NCBI RefSeq assembly: GCF_010667575.1
Contig: NZ_JAABNT010000013.1
Coordinates: forward strand, 52,921-116,920
DNA length: 64,000 nt
Reading direction: 5' to 3'
Source: Sulfitobacter sediminilitoris
GTDB taxonomy: Bacteria; Pseudomonadota; Alphaproteobacteria; Rhodobacterales; Rhodobacteraceae
A program made the position numbers and the translations under genes. The notes beneath the pieces were generated by a model. That model ran no database searches. It was given only the letters and a program-made list of their open reading frames with translations, and had not been told where the DNA came from. Of this stretch, positions 1 through 8,250 are shown piece after piece. Numbering within the stretch: the first letter of the stretch is position 1; each line of letters starts with the position of its first letter.

Positions 1-744
1 ATTGCCGAACGCGGCGCGCACTTCGGTGTCGATGAATTTGCCCGTCAGGTCGCGGTATTGCCGGGTCTGATAGGCTTCAAGCGCGTTTAGTTTGACTTGC
101 ACGATGCCGTGGAACACTTCGTCCAGCCGAGTGGCGAGACTTGCGCCCAGATCCCGTGCCTCGCGTGCACGGCGGCGCACGAATTTCTGAGCGGCAGCAG
201 CGGGCAGCACCATGATAGGGATGCCCACACAGGCCATCAGCGCCCAGATTGGATCTATGGATATTGCCACGCCCAACAGCACCAGCAAACCGATGAAATC
301 ACGGCCTGCGCCGGTGATCACGGCACGCCAGACATCGCCCACGGCATTTACATCCGATTGCACCCGCTGAATCAGAAAGCCCGGCGGATGAGATTGGTGA
401 AACGCCCCGTCCTGCTTCATCATCCGTTCCAGCAGGTCGATGCGCATATCCGCTGCCGTGCGCTGCGCCACCTTGGTCAGCAGCACCTTTTGACTGACCC
501 CGGCGATGGCGCGCAGAATGAAGATGCCGATCAGCGTAAGGCCGACCCAGATCAGTGCGTCTTCCTGACCAGCGACAAACACACGGTCGAACATCGGCTC
601 CATCAGGCGCGCCAGTGCGCCCAGCGTACTGCCCTCGATAATCATGAAGACCACGGCCACGCCCATCAGCCCGACGTGTTTGCGCAGATAATCCCGCCAA
701 AGCCACGACAGCAGCTCTTTCGAGGTATATGTCTGATCGTTCAT
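1..744 (-). CDS. ABC transporter, fused permease/ATPase (N-terminal part)
   Basis: The minus-strand frame is open from an ATG at 742-744 to the window edge, giving 248 codons, so the protein is cut by the window. The product starts MNDQTYTSKELLSWLWRDYL and carries several hydrophobic spans typical of an exporter-type (MsbA/multidrug) ABC transmembrane domain. It includes the family pattern VQSDVNAVGDVWR near residue 128, comparable to the R-x-x-x-D-V region of type IV ABC exporters. The nucleotide-binding domain, with Walker A and signature, would lie outside the window. The substrate cannot be told; lipid or drug export is usual for the family. It is divergent from the class V aminotransferase. 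Confidence 0.8.
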   Translation of the reverse strand, partial: MNDQTYTSKELLSWLWRDYLRKHVGLMGVAVVFMIIEGSTLGALARLMEPMFDRVFVAGQEDALIWVGLTLIGIFILRAIAGVSQKVLLTKVAQRTAADMRIDLLERMMKQDGAFHQSHPPGFLIQRVQSDVNAVGDVWRAVITGAGRDFIGLLVLLGVAISIDPIWALMACVGIPIMVLPAAAAQKFVRRRAREARDLGASLATRLDEVFHGIVQVKLNALEAYQTRQYRDLTGKFIDTEVRAAFGN

Positions 745-883
745 AGGAAGCGGTTTATCCTTTGGATAGAAGCTTGCGGCCCGGTCTACGCATCGCGATG
801 GCGATGGGCAAGGTGACCGATATGATGTTGACCTCGCACGAGGTGGTTCTAATGTCCGGCCAGTTCAAGCATAAAAGGCCGTC

Positions 884-2095
884 ATGATGACCACGCCCCC
901 CAATCTCTCTCACGGACGCCCATACCTTGCGATCCCCGGCCCTTCGGTGATTCCAGATCCGGTTTTGCAGGCGATGCATCGGGCTGCACCCAATATCTAT
1001 GACGGGGAACTGGTCGACATGATGCCGGGGCTGACGGCCGATCTGAAACGGGTGGCACGGACACAACACCATGTTGCGATGTACACCGGCAACGGTCATG
1101 CGGCGTGGGAGGCGGCCCTGGCCAACGTGATCCGCCCCGGCGATAAGGTGCTGGTACCCGCTACGGGCCGCTTTGGCGTCGGCTGGGGCGAGATGGCAAA
1201 AGGCATCGGCGCGGAAGTTGATCTGCTGGACTTCGGACTGCACTCCCCAATGGATATGGACCGCATCAGCGAGGTTCTGAAGGCCGATAAGGCCCATGAA
1301 ATCAAAGCGGTGCTGGGCGTGCATGTGGACACGTCGACCTCAATCCGTAATGATATTCCGGCCCTGCGCGCAGTGATCGACGCCGCCGATCACCCGGCGC
1401 TTCTGATGGCCGATTGCATCGCGTCCTTGGGGTGTGATCTGTTCGAGATGGACGATTGGGGCGTCGATGTGATGGTGACCGGGTGCCAGAAGGGGCTGAT
1501 GGTGCCGCCCGGCATGTCATTCGTTTTCTTCAATGACAAGGCGGATGCAGCCCGCGCCAGCATGCCACGGGTCAGCTGGTACTGGGACTGGTCACCGCGT
1601 GCCCATGCCGAAGAGTTCTTTCAGTATCACGGCGGCACAGCACCCACCCATCACCTTTATGGCTTGCGCACCGCGCTCGACATGATCCACGCGGAAGGTA
1701 TTGAAGCCGTCTGGGCACGCCACGCGGTTCTGGCCCGTGCGATCTGGGCTGCTTGCGAGGCATGGTCGGAGGCTGGCAGTTTTGCAATGAACGTCACGGA
1801 CCGGGCTTATCGCAGTAACGCGGTGACGTCCTTACGGTTGGAAGCGCCCAAGGCGACAGCCCTGCGCAACTGGGTGGAAGGACAGCTTGGGCTGACCCTT
1901 GGCATCGGCTTGGGCATGGCGCCACCGAAGGACCCGGCATGGCACGGATTTTTCCGGCTTGGACATATGGGGCATGTAAACGGGCAGATGATCATGGGAC
2001 TTTTGGGCGGCATCGAAGCAGGGATGCGCAGCCTGAACATAGAGCATGGACCGGGTGCATTGGATGCCGCATCGGCGGTAATTGCAGAGAACTGA
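884..2095 (+). CDS. Class V PLP-dependent aminotransferase (serine/alanine-glyoxylate type)
   Basis: A 403-residue protein with the fold-type I class V layout. The N-terminal LAIPGPSVIP motif is typical of the alanine/serine-glyoxylate aminotransferase branch. YTGNGHAAWEAAL forms the cofactor phosphate loop, ADCIASLGCD holds the PLP-binding aspartate, and TGCQKGLMVPPG places the Schiff-base lysine at about residue 203. The family moves an amino group from serine, alanine or aspartate to glyoxylate in the cytoplasm, often in serine-cycle or photorespiration-like metabolism. The exact donor cannot be read here. Two adjacent ATGs (884, 887) follow an AAAAGG ribosome-binding site. It stands alone between a divergent ABC gene and a convergent small membrane gene. 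Confidence 0.85.
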   Translation: MMTTPPNLSHGRPYLAIPGPSVIPDPVLQAMHRAAPNIYDGELVDMMPGLTADLKRVARTQHHVAMYTGNGHAAWEAALANVIRPGDKVLVPATGRFGVGWGEMAKGIGAEVDLLDFGLHSPMDMDRISEVLKADKAHEIKAVLGVHVDTSTSIRNDIPALRAVIDAADHPALLMADCIASLGCDLFEMDDWGVDVMVTGCQKGLMVPPGMSFVFFNDKADAARASMPRVSWYWDWSPRAHAEEFFQYHGGTAPTHHLYGLRTALDMIHAEGIEAVWARHAVLARAIWAACEAWSEAGSFAMNVTDRAYRSNAVTSLRLEAPKATALRNWVEGQLGLTLGIGLGMAPPKDPAWHGFFRLGHMGHVNGQMIMGLLGGIEAGMRSLNIEHGPGALDAASAVIAEN

Positions 2096-2139
2096 ACCGC
2101 TTCTGGTCAGGATACGCACGTCGCGCAAAAAGTCTGACG

Positions 2140-2334
2140 TCAGGCGCGTGCGCCGTTGCGTGCCACGTCAATGCGCGTGATCACCTTGTTTACCACCCAC
2201 CCGATCAGGGCGACAGCCAGCAATCCCCAGATCGCCCAGATCACCATGAATATCCATGTCAGGTTTATACCGAACATCACGATGCAGGCTTGCGTAAAAT
2301 TTGGTGCAGCGGGGCGGTCGTTACTATGGCGCAT
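2140..2334 (-). CDS. Small two-helix membrane protein
   Basis: A 64-residue frame starting MRHSNDRPAAPNFTQACIVM. Residues 17-50 form one long or two short hydrophobic helices rich in I, W, V and L (GINLTWIFMVIWAIWGLL, then VALIGWVV), followed by a basic tail. It lies directly downstream of the HisC-like gene on the same strand. A longer frame would overlap that gene's end, so the ATG at 2332-2334 is preferred; the upstream GAG is a weak ribosome-binding site. No family is recognised. The amphipathic, membrane-like composition makes a real small protein more likely than chance, but this is inference. Confidence 0.5.
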   Translation of the reverse strand: MRHSNDRPAAPNFTQACIVMFGINLTWIFMVIWAIWGLLAVALIGWVVNKVITRIDVARNGARA

Positions 2335-2386
2335 AACGGTCTCATCATCTGATCCGTTATCGAGTATAGCGCGACATATAGCGCCG

Positions 2387-3490
2387 TCAGCCCCTTTTTG
2401 CCTCCGCAAGGGCTGCTGGCAAGGCGGCTTCTAGGGCGCCAAGTTGTTCCTGCGTGCCACAACTGATCCGAATGCAACGGTTCTGCGGGGCGGCAAAGGG
2501 CATCCTGACAAAAATTCCGCGTGCTACCAGTCCGTCCAGAACAGATTTGGCAAAAGCGCCGTCTTGGCCGCAGTCTATCGCCACGAAATTCGCGGCAGAA
2601 GGCAAAGGCGTGAGCCCATGTGCGCGTGCTATTGCCGCGATACGGTTGCGTGCATCGCTCACTTGCCTGATCACCTGCGCCAGCCAGATCTGGTCCTTGA
2701 GCGCGGCAAGCGCCCCGACCTGTGCTGCGCGGTTCATCCCGAAATGATTGCGGACCTTGTGAAAGGCGGTGATCAGTTCAGGCGCGCCGATCGCATAGCC
2801 GACACGTGCCCCCGCAAGACCATAAGCCTTTGAAAATGTGCGCATGCGGATCAAGCGTGGATCATCAAGGGGGAGCGGTAAGGCCGTGCCTTCGGGGGCT
2901 GTATCGACATAAGCCTCATCCAGAACAAGGAGCGTGTTCTTGGGCAGATCCTTCATCGCTTCAGCCAAGTCAGCGCCTTTATGCCAAGACCCCATAGGAT
3001 TGTCGGGATTGGCAATATAGACCAGTTTGGCATCAACCTCGGCTGCTTTCGCAAAAAGCGCCGCTGGGTCTTCGTGGTCGTCCCGGTAGGGGACTTTGTG
3101 CAGTGCACCACCAAAACCTGCTACGTGGTAATTGAACGTCGGATATGCGCCATCTGAGGTTACTACCGCGTCGTCTGGCCCAACGAAAAGTCGCACCAGA
3201 TAGCTGAGCAGACCGTCAATGCCTTCGCCCACGACGATATGATCCATCGTGGTGTTGTGATGTGCGGCCAACGCCGCGCGCAGATCATGGCTTTCGGGGT
3301 CTCCGTACATCCACATTTCAGTTGCGCACATGGCCTCCTTCGCCAAAGGTGAGGGGCCAAAAACATTTTCGTTCGCTCCAAGCCGGGCATCAAAGGCGAG
3401 GCCCATGGCGCGTTCCTGCGTTTCGGGCCCGACAAAGGGGACTGTCGCGGGCAGGGATAGGGCAAGCGGGGTCAGGCGATATTCAGTCAT
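2387..3490 (-). CDS. HisC-like histidinol-phosphate/aromatic aminotransferase
   Basis: A 367-residue class I/II (HisC branch) PLP enzyme. Visible signatures are LGANENVFGPSP at the substrate-binding N-terminus, NPDNPMG at 161-167, LVLDEAYVD with the PLP aspartate at 191, the SKAYGLAGARVGY motif with the Schiff-base lysine near 221, and a C-terminal IRISCGTQEQ with the substrate carboxylate-binding arginine. HisC converts histidinol phosphate with 2-oxoglutarate. Homologues outside his operons often act on aromatic amino acids. No other his gene is nearby, so the enzyme may be a paralogue of the biosynthetic HisC. I therefore leave the symbol blank. Confidence 0.8.
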   Translation of the reverse strand: MTEYRLTPLALSLPATVPFVGPETQERAMGLAFDARLGANENVFGPSPLAKEAMCATEMWMYGDPESHDLRAALAAHHNTTMDHIVVGEGIDGLLSYLVRLFVGPDDAVVTSDGAYPTFNYHVAGFGGALHKVPYRDDHEDPAALFAKAAEVDAKLVYIANPDNPMGSWHKGADLAEAMKDLPKNTLLVLDEAYVDTAPEGTALPLPLDDPRLIRMRTFSKAYGLAGARVGYAIGAPELITAFHKVRNHFGMNRAAQVGALAALKDQIWLAQVIRQVSDARNRIAAIARAHGLTPLPSAANFVAIDCGQDGAFAKSVLDGLVARGIFVRMPFAAPQNRCIRISCGTQEQLGALEAALPAALAEAKRG

Positions 3491-3589
3491 ACCAATCTGA
3501 TAGGCGGGCTAGGGATGCGGGGCAAGGGTTGGAAAACGGCACAATCGACCTTATATGAGAATCACTCGCAACTGGTCGGCGGCACCAAG

Positions 3590-3754
3590 ATGCCGAAACT
3601 CACCCGCCGTGGATTTATTGCTGCGACCGCTGCTGCCGGTGTTGTCCGCACAGTGCCAAGCCTTGCCACGAAACCACCGGCGCGGCGTATCCTGACGCTC
3701 GTCTACGACAAGAGCCTTGCCATGATGCGTGCGATTGACCGGCTGGTGCCCTGA
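3590..3754 (+). CDS. Tiny protein with a twin-arginine leader
   Basis: The 54-residue frame starts MPKLTRRGFIAATAAAGVVR. TRRGFIA is a good twin-arginine (Tat) consensus, followed by a short alanine-rich hydrophobic stretch and a small basic remainder (KPPARRILTLVYDKSLAMMRAI). Tat export normally serves folded cofactor proteins, so only about 25 residues of mature protein is odd. Upstream in-frame codons allow a start at 3515, but the Tat leader begins best at 3590. It sits between the divergent HisC-like gene and the crotonase. The function is unknown; it may be the leader left from a truncated gene. Confidence 0.5.
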   Translation: MPKLTRRGFIAATAAAGVVRTVPSLATKPPARRILTLVYDKSLAMMRAIDRLVP

Positions 3755-3827
3755 TCTGCCGCGACGTTTTGCTGGTCTGAGCGGTCGGTTTGCGGTTCAG
3801 TGATCCCCAACCAATTCGGAGGATCCC

Positions 3828-4616
3828 ATGGCCCGCGTCACCGTCACATACGAAAATCACATCGCTTTTGTCCGTCTGACCCGTGCAGACAAAATGAACG
3901 CCGTCGATCAGGAGATGATCGACGGAATCATCGCTGCAGGACAAGAAGTTGCCGCATCAGACGCCCGCGTTGCGGTGATCTCCGGCGAGGGTAAAGCGTT
4001 CTGCGCCGGGATCGACATCACCGGCCTGTCGGGCATGATGGGCAGGGATCCGAAAGAGGTCTTGATGCCGCGGACCCATGGCCATGGTACGACGAACCAA
4101 TGGCAAGAGGTTGCGATGATCTGGCACCGGATGGAAATACCGGTGATTGCGGCAATTCATGGCGTCTGTTTCGGGGCGGGAATACAACTGGCGCTGGGCT
4201 GTGACATTCGCATCGCCGCGCCCGGCACTCGCTTCGCGGTGATGGAGATGAAATGGGGTATCGTGCCCGACATGGGCGGTATGGTACTGCTTCCTAAACT
4301 GGTGCGATCAGACGTGCTGCGCCGACTGACCTATACGGCCGAACAGGTGGAAACCGAACAGGCTGCGGACTGGGGTCTGATTACCGAGATTTCGGATGAT
4401 CCGCTCGCGGCGGCGACGGCTTTGGCCGAAACCATTGCAGGCAAGAGCCCTAGCGCGATCCGCGCCGCCAAGAAACTGATCCACCTCGCCGAGACGGCAG
4501 AAGCTCAGGATGTCCTCGAAGCGGAGTCGCGCATCCAGTCACAGCTCATCGGCAAGCCCGAACAGATGGAGGTGATTGCCGCCCAGATGCAGAAGCGCGC
4601 CCCGGTCTTCAAGTAG
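3828..4616 (+). CDS. Enoyl-CoA hydratase/isomerase (crotonase) family protein
   Basis: A 262-residue crotonase-fold protein, the usual family length. AFCAGIDITGLSGM forms the first oxyanion-hole strand, IHGVCFGAGIQLALGCDIR the second oxyanion-hole segment, and MKWGIVPDMGGMVLLPKLV places an aspartate in the third active-site position. This aspartate is seen in dienoyl-CoA isomerases as well as some hydratases. The likely substrate is an acyl-CoA in beta-oxidation or a degradative side pathway; hydratase and isomerase cannot be separated by eye. A strong GGAGGA ribosome-binding site precedes the ATG. It appears monocistronic and is followed by a hairpin and a large inverted repeat. Confidence 0.85.
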   Translation: MARVTVTYENHIAFVRLTRADKMNAVDQEMIDGIIAAGQEVAASDARVAVISGEGKAFCAGIDITGLSGMMGRDPKEVLMPRTHGHGTTNQWQEVAMIWHRMEIPVIAAIHGVCFGAGIQLALGCDIRIAAPGTRFAVMEMKWGIVPDMGGMVLLPKLVRSDVLRRLTYTAEQVETEQAADWGLITEISDDPLAAATALAETIAGKSPSAIRAAKKLIHLAETAEAQDVLEAESRIQSQLIGKPEQMEVIAAQMQKRAPVFK

Positions 4617-4629
4617 CCTCAAAAGGTCA

Positions 4630-4653
4630 GCCCCACCCGTTATCGGATGGGGC
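4630..4653 (+). terminator. Hairpin after the crotonase gene
   Basis: GCCCCACCCG and CGGATGGGGC can pair over ten positions with one mismatch around a TTAT loop, 14 bases after the stop codon. The downstream sequence is CTTCC and not a T-run, so termination may be weak or Rho-assisted. Confidence 0.45.
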
Positions 4654-4719
4654 CTTCCAAATGGACGATCTTCGCTTCCCAGCTAGGACCGCGTCTTATT
4701 CTTCGCGCAGTCTTGGTTT

Positions 4720-4810
4720 CCAAATGGTTAAAAATCCCCGCCGGAGGCAAAAAGTTCTTCTGGAGCACCAGAAAAGTTTAATGCCTCCGGCGGGGATTTG
4801 ACCCATTTGG
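4720..4810. repeat. Long nested inverted repeat between convergent genes
   Basis: Outer arms CCAAATGG (4720-4727) and CCATTTGG (4803-4810) flank a perfect 18-base inverted repeat (4732-4749 against 4782-4799, beginning AAATCCCCGCCGGAGG). Inside lies a smaller TTCTGG-AGCA-CCAGAA hairpin. The whole forms a near-continuous palindrome of about 90 bases. It sits between the ends of the crotonase (plus) and valS (minus), so a bidirectional terminator is the simplest role. The structured, mosaic layout also resembles a dispersed intergenic repeat element. I saw no second copy in this window. Confidence 0.75.
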
Positions 4811-4823
4811 AAGCAGGGCGGCG

Positions 4824-7800
4824 TCACTCCATCTCGGCCAGGCGCGCGAGGGCAGCCTGAAGCTGATCGGCCTCTTCCTGACGGGCGGCAAGATTGGCCT
4901 CGGCCTCTGCCACCACGTCCTCGGGAGCGGAGTCGCGGAACTTGGGATTGTTCAGCCGCCCCTTCAGTCCGCCGATTTCCTTGTTCAGCTTGTCCAGGGA
5001 CTTTTGCAGGCGCGCCTTTTCTTCGCCAATGTCGATCAGTCCCGCCAGCGGCAGCCCGAAGGTTGCGCCCGGAGCGCCGATTGACACTGTTCCTTTCGGG
5101 AAATCATTTGCCTTTTCAAGGCTTTCAACCCGTGCAAGCCGCTTGATCATCGCTTCGTTGTTGTCCCACGCGGTTTGCGCGGCGGCATCCATCTCGGTCA
5201 CGATCATCGGCACCTTGAGGCCCGCAGGCACATGCATCTGCGTGCGTGCAGACCGGATGGATTCGATCAGCCCGATGACCCAGTTCAACTCACGATCCGC
5301 GTTAGCATCCAGCAGATCAGCGGTCGTGTAGGCAGGCCAGTCGGCGTGGACCAGCATCTTGTCGCGCGTGGCTGTCGTCTCCCACAGCTCTTCTGTGATG
5401 AACGGCATGATCGGGTGCAGCAGGATCAGGCATTGATCTAGCGCCCAGCCCAGCGTCTGGCGGGTTTCTTCCGCCTCGGGCGCATCTTCCTGCAACAGGG
5501 GTTTGGACAGTTCTACATACCAGTCGCAAACCTTGCCCCAAACAAAGGCATAAAGCGCGTTCGCCGCATCGTTGAAGCGGAAGTTTGTCAGTGCCGCGTC
5601 GACATCCTCGCGCACACGGGCGGTTTCACCGATGATCCATTTGTTCAGCGTGGCAGTCGGGGTCGGCAATGCATGTGCCTCACCCGTGAAGACGCCGTTC
5701 ATTTCTGCAAAGCGGTGCGCATTCCACAGCTTCGTGCCGAAGTTCCGGTAGCCCGTGATGCGCTGCGTGGAAAGCCGCAGGTCACGGCCCATCGCCGCCA
5801 TCGCAGTGAGGGTGAAGCGCACGGCATCCGCGCCGTATTCGTCGATCAGTTCCAGCGGGTCGAGCACGTTGCCCAGCGATTTCGACATCTTCTTGCCCTT
5901 CTCGTCGCGCACCAGGGCGTGAACATAGACGGTGTCGAAGGGGCGTTCGCCGACGACGGCGTATTGCATCATCATCATCCGGGCGACCCAGAAAAAGATG
6001 ATGTCGAAACCGGTGATCAGGACGGAGGTGGGGAAGTATTTTTGCAGCTCTTGAGTGTCCTCGGGCCAGCCGAGGGTGCCGATGGGCCAGAGACCGGAGG
6101 AGAACCAGGTGTCGAGGACGTCGGGGTCGCGGTAAAGCGTAGCTTTATAATTTGCCACATTCTCCTTGCCTCCGAATTCCATCCAATAGGATATGTCGTC
6201 AAACTCCGGACTACTACTATACGGACTGCTGCGACCGATCTTATTTACAAATCCGTTAAAGCCAGCCTGACCAATTGAAATGTCGAAAGCACTTTCTTCT
6301 AACTCCGGAAACAGACCTTTGTAGAAATGCCTGGCTTGTCGAATTGCCTCAGCTTCCGTAGCGGCGCAGAAAGAGTTTCCATCGTTATCATACCAAACCG
6401 GGATCTGATGCCCCCACCAAAGTTGGCGGGAGATGCACCACGGCTCGATATTCTCCAGCCAGTGGAAATAGACCTTCTTGTCCTGCTCGGGCAGGATCTC
6501 GGTGTCGCCTTTGCGCACCGCGTCGATGGCGGGGCCGACGATCTTGGCGGTGTCGACGAACCACTGGTCGGTCAGCATCGGTTCGATCACCACCTTGGAG
6601 CGGTCGCCGAAGGGCTGCATGATCTTCTTGGCTTCGACCAGAGGCACTACCGTGTCCTCGCGCGCCTCTCCGCCTTCTTCCGGGGCAACGGGCTTTTCGG
6701 CGGCCTTGCCAAGACGCGGATCGTGGGCCTGCGTCATCACCGCCAAACCCTCGGCGGTGATCGCCGCGATGACCTTTTCGCGTGCCTCAAACCGGTCAAG
6801 GCCGCGGAATTCTTCAGGGACAAGGTTGATGTTGCTCACATCGGCCATCGGCTGATCAGAGGGTGACTGGAACCGTCCCTCCGTTTCCGTCAGCATTTCC
6901 GCCGTGGTTTCGGCGATTTGTGTCGCCTTGGCAGCGGATTCTTCATAGGGAAGTCCGTCGGCGCGCATATGGCCCTTCGTGTCCATCAGGGCATAAAGCG
7001 GGATACGGTTACGCTTGGCGACTTCGTAGTCGTTAAAGTCATGTGCGCCGGTGATCTTGACCGCGCCTGAGCCGAAGGTCGGATCGGGGTATTCATCGGT
7101 GATGATCGGGATCAGGCGGCGGTGCTCTTTCGGTCCCACCGGGATTTCGCACAGTTTGCCAACGATAGGCGCGTAACGTGTATCGGTTGGATGCACCGCA
7201 ACCGCGCCGTCACCCAGCATCGTTTCAGGCCGCGTGGTGGCGATAGAAATATAGTCGCGCTCTTCCTCGAAGAGCACGTTGCCGTCTTCGTCTTTCTCAA
7301 CGTAGGTGTACGTCGCCCCGCCCGCGAGCGGGTATTTGAAGTGCCACATGTGGCCGTCGACTTCGATGTTCTCGACCTCAAGGTCGGAAATCGCGGTCTC
7401 GAAATGCGGATCCCAATTCACGAGGCGCTTGCCACGGTAAATGAGACCTTTGTTGTACATGTCGACAAAGACCTTGATCACCGCGTCGTGGAAGTTGCCT
7501 TCCTCGCCCTCGGGCGCACCCGGAGCGCCGGACATGGTGAAGGCGTTACGCGACCAGTCGCAGCTCGCTCCCAGACGCTTGAGTTGTTCGATGATGGTGC
7601 CGCCGGATTCTTTCTTCCATTCCCAGACTTTCTCAAGGAAAGCCTCGCGGCCCATCTCGCGGCGTCCCGGTTGCTGGGTTTCGGCCAGTTTGCGCTCCAC
7701 GACCATTTGCGTAGCGATGCCTGCGTGGTCCTGACCGGGCTGCCAGAGCGTATCGAAGCCGCGCATCCGGTGCCAGCGCGTCAGGATGTCCTGCAGCGTG

Positions 7801-7976
7801 TTGTTGAATGCATGGCCCATGTGCAGCACGCCCGTGACGTTGGGGGGCGGGATCATGATGGAAAACGTCTCTTCCCGGCTGGCGTTCGCACCGGCCTTGA
7901 AAGCACCTGCTTTTTCCCATGCGGCATAGAGGCGGGCTTCGGCCTCGGCGGCGTTGAATGTCTTGTCCAGAGCCAT
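4824..7976 (-). CDS. valS: Valyl-tRNA synthetase with an unusual insertion
   Basis: A 1050-residue class Ia aminoacyl-tRNA synthetase that charges tRNA-Val in the cytoplasm. The HIGH motif appears as [15 protein letters not shown] near residue 44, the catalytic GSG-type core and the CP1 editing domain follow ([17 protein letters not shown]), then [13 protein letters not shown] and the KMSKS motif in [11 protein letters not shown]. The C-terminal end is the usual valyl coiled coil ([20 protein letters not shown]). Most bacterial ValRS are about 900-1000 residues. The excess includes roughly 60-70 residues at about 545-608, encoded around 6150-6340. This stretch has visibly lower GC and different codon use, and lies between [10 protein letters not shown] and [14 protein letters not shown]. 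The reading frame is intact throughout. Confidence 0.97.
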   Translation of the reverse strand: MALDKTFNAAEAEARLYAAWEKAGAFKAGANASREETFSIMIPPPNVTGVLHMGHAFNNTLQDILTRWHRMRGFDTLWQPGQDHAGIATQMVVERKLAETQQPGRREMGREAFLEKVWEWKKESGGTIIEQLKRLGASCDWSRNAFTMSGAPGAPEGEEGNFHDAVIKVFVDMYNKGLIYRGKRLVNWDPHFETAISDLEVENIEVDGHMWHFKYPLAGGATYTYVEKDEDGNVLFEEERDYISIATTRPETMLGDGAVAVHPTDTRYAPIVGKLCEIPVGPKEHRRLIPIITDEYPDPTFGSGAVKITGAHDFNDYEVAKRNRIPLYALMDTKGHMRADGLPYEESAAKATQIAETTAEMLTETEGRFQSPSDQPMADVSNINLVPEEFRGLDRFEAREKVIAAITAEGLAVMTQAHDPRLGKAAEKPVAPEEGGEAREDTVVPLVEAKKIMQPFGDRSKVVIEPMLTDQWFVDTAKIVGPAIDAVRKGDTEILPEQDKKVYFHWLENIEPWCISRQLWWGHQIPVWYDNDGNSFCAATEAEAIRQARHFYKGLFPELEESAFDISIGQAGFNGFVNKIGRSSPYSSSPEFDDISYWMEFGGKENVANYKATLYRDPDVLDTWFSSGLWPIGTLGWPEDTQELQKYFPTSVLITGFDIIFFWVARMMMMQYAVVGERPFDTVYVHALVRDEKGKKMSKSLGNVLDPLELIDEYGADAVRFTLTAMAAMGRDLRLSTQRITGYRNFGTKLWNAHRFAEMNGVFTGEAHALPTPTATLNKWIIGETARVREDVDAALTNFRFNDAANALYAFVWGKVCDWYVELSKPLLQEDAPEAEETRQTLGWALDQCLILLHPIMPFITEELWETTATRDKMLVHADWPAYTTADLLDANADRELNWVIGLIESIRSARTQMHVPAGLKVPMIVTEMDAAAQTAWDNNEAMIKRLARVESLEKANDFPKGTVSIGAPGATFGLPLAGLIDIGEEKARLQKSLDKLNKEIGGLKGRLNNPKFRDSAPEDVVAEAEANLAARQEEADQLQAALARLAEME

Positions 7977-8250
7977 GTTTCTCGATCCTTAAACGCGGGT
8001 TGGGGGTGATCTAACGAAGGATTGGGCGAAGGGAAAGGGTGGCGGTGCGTCGCGCTGGCGCAGACGTGCGATTTGCTTTTGGTCAAGCGCCGCATTTGGC
8101 GGCAGAACCTTTGTCAGGAGGAGAGTTTGGCACCTGGCTTTTAGCGGTTTGCGCCGTAGCCGCGACATCTGCTGTTCCCGGTGCTGGACATGTGGGCGTC
8201 AGCGGTTATGTCTGAGGGGTAACATCCATCCGCTAGAGGGCAGCATCGCA

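Noticed and set aside
884..2095. Assignment of the class V aminotransferase as BhcA of the beta-hydroxyaspartate cycle
   Set aside because: The N-terminal sequence differs from what I recall of BhcA, and no bhcB, bhcC or bhcD gene is adjacent.
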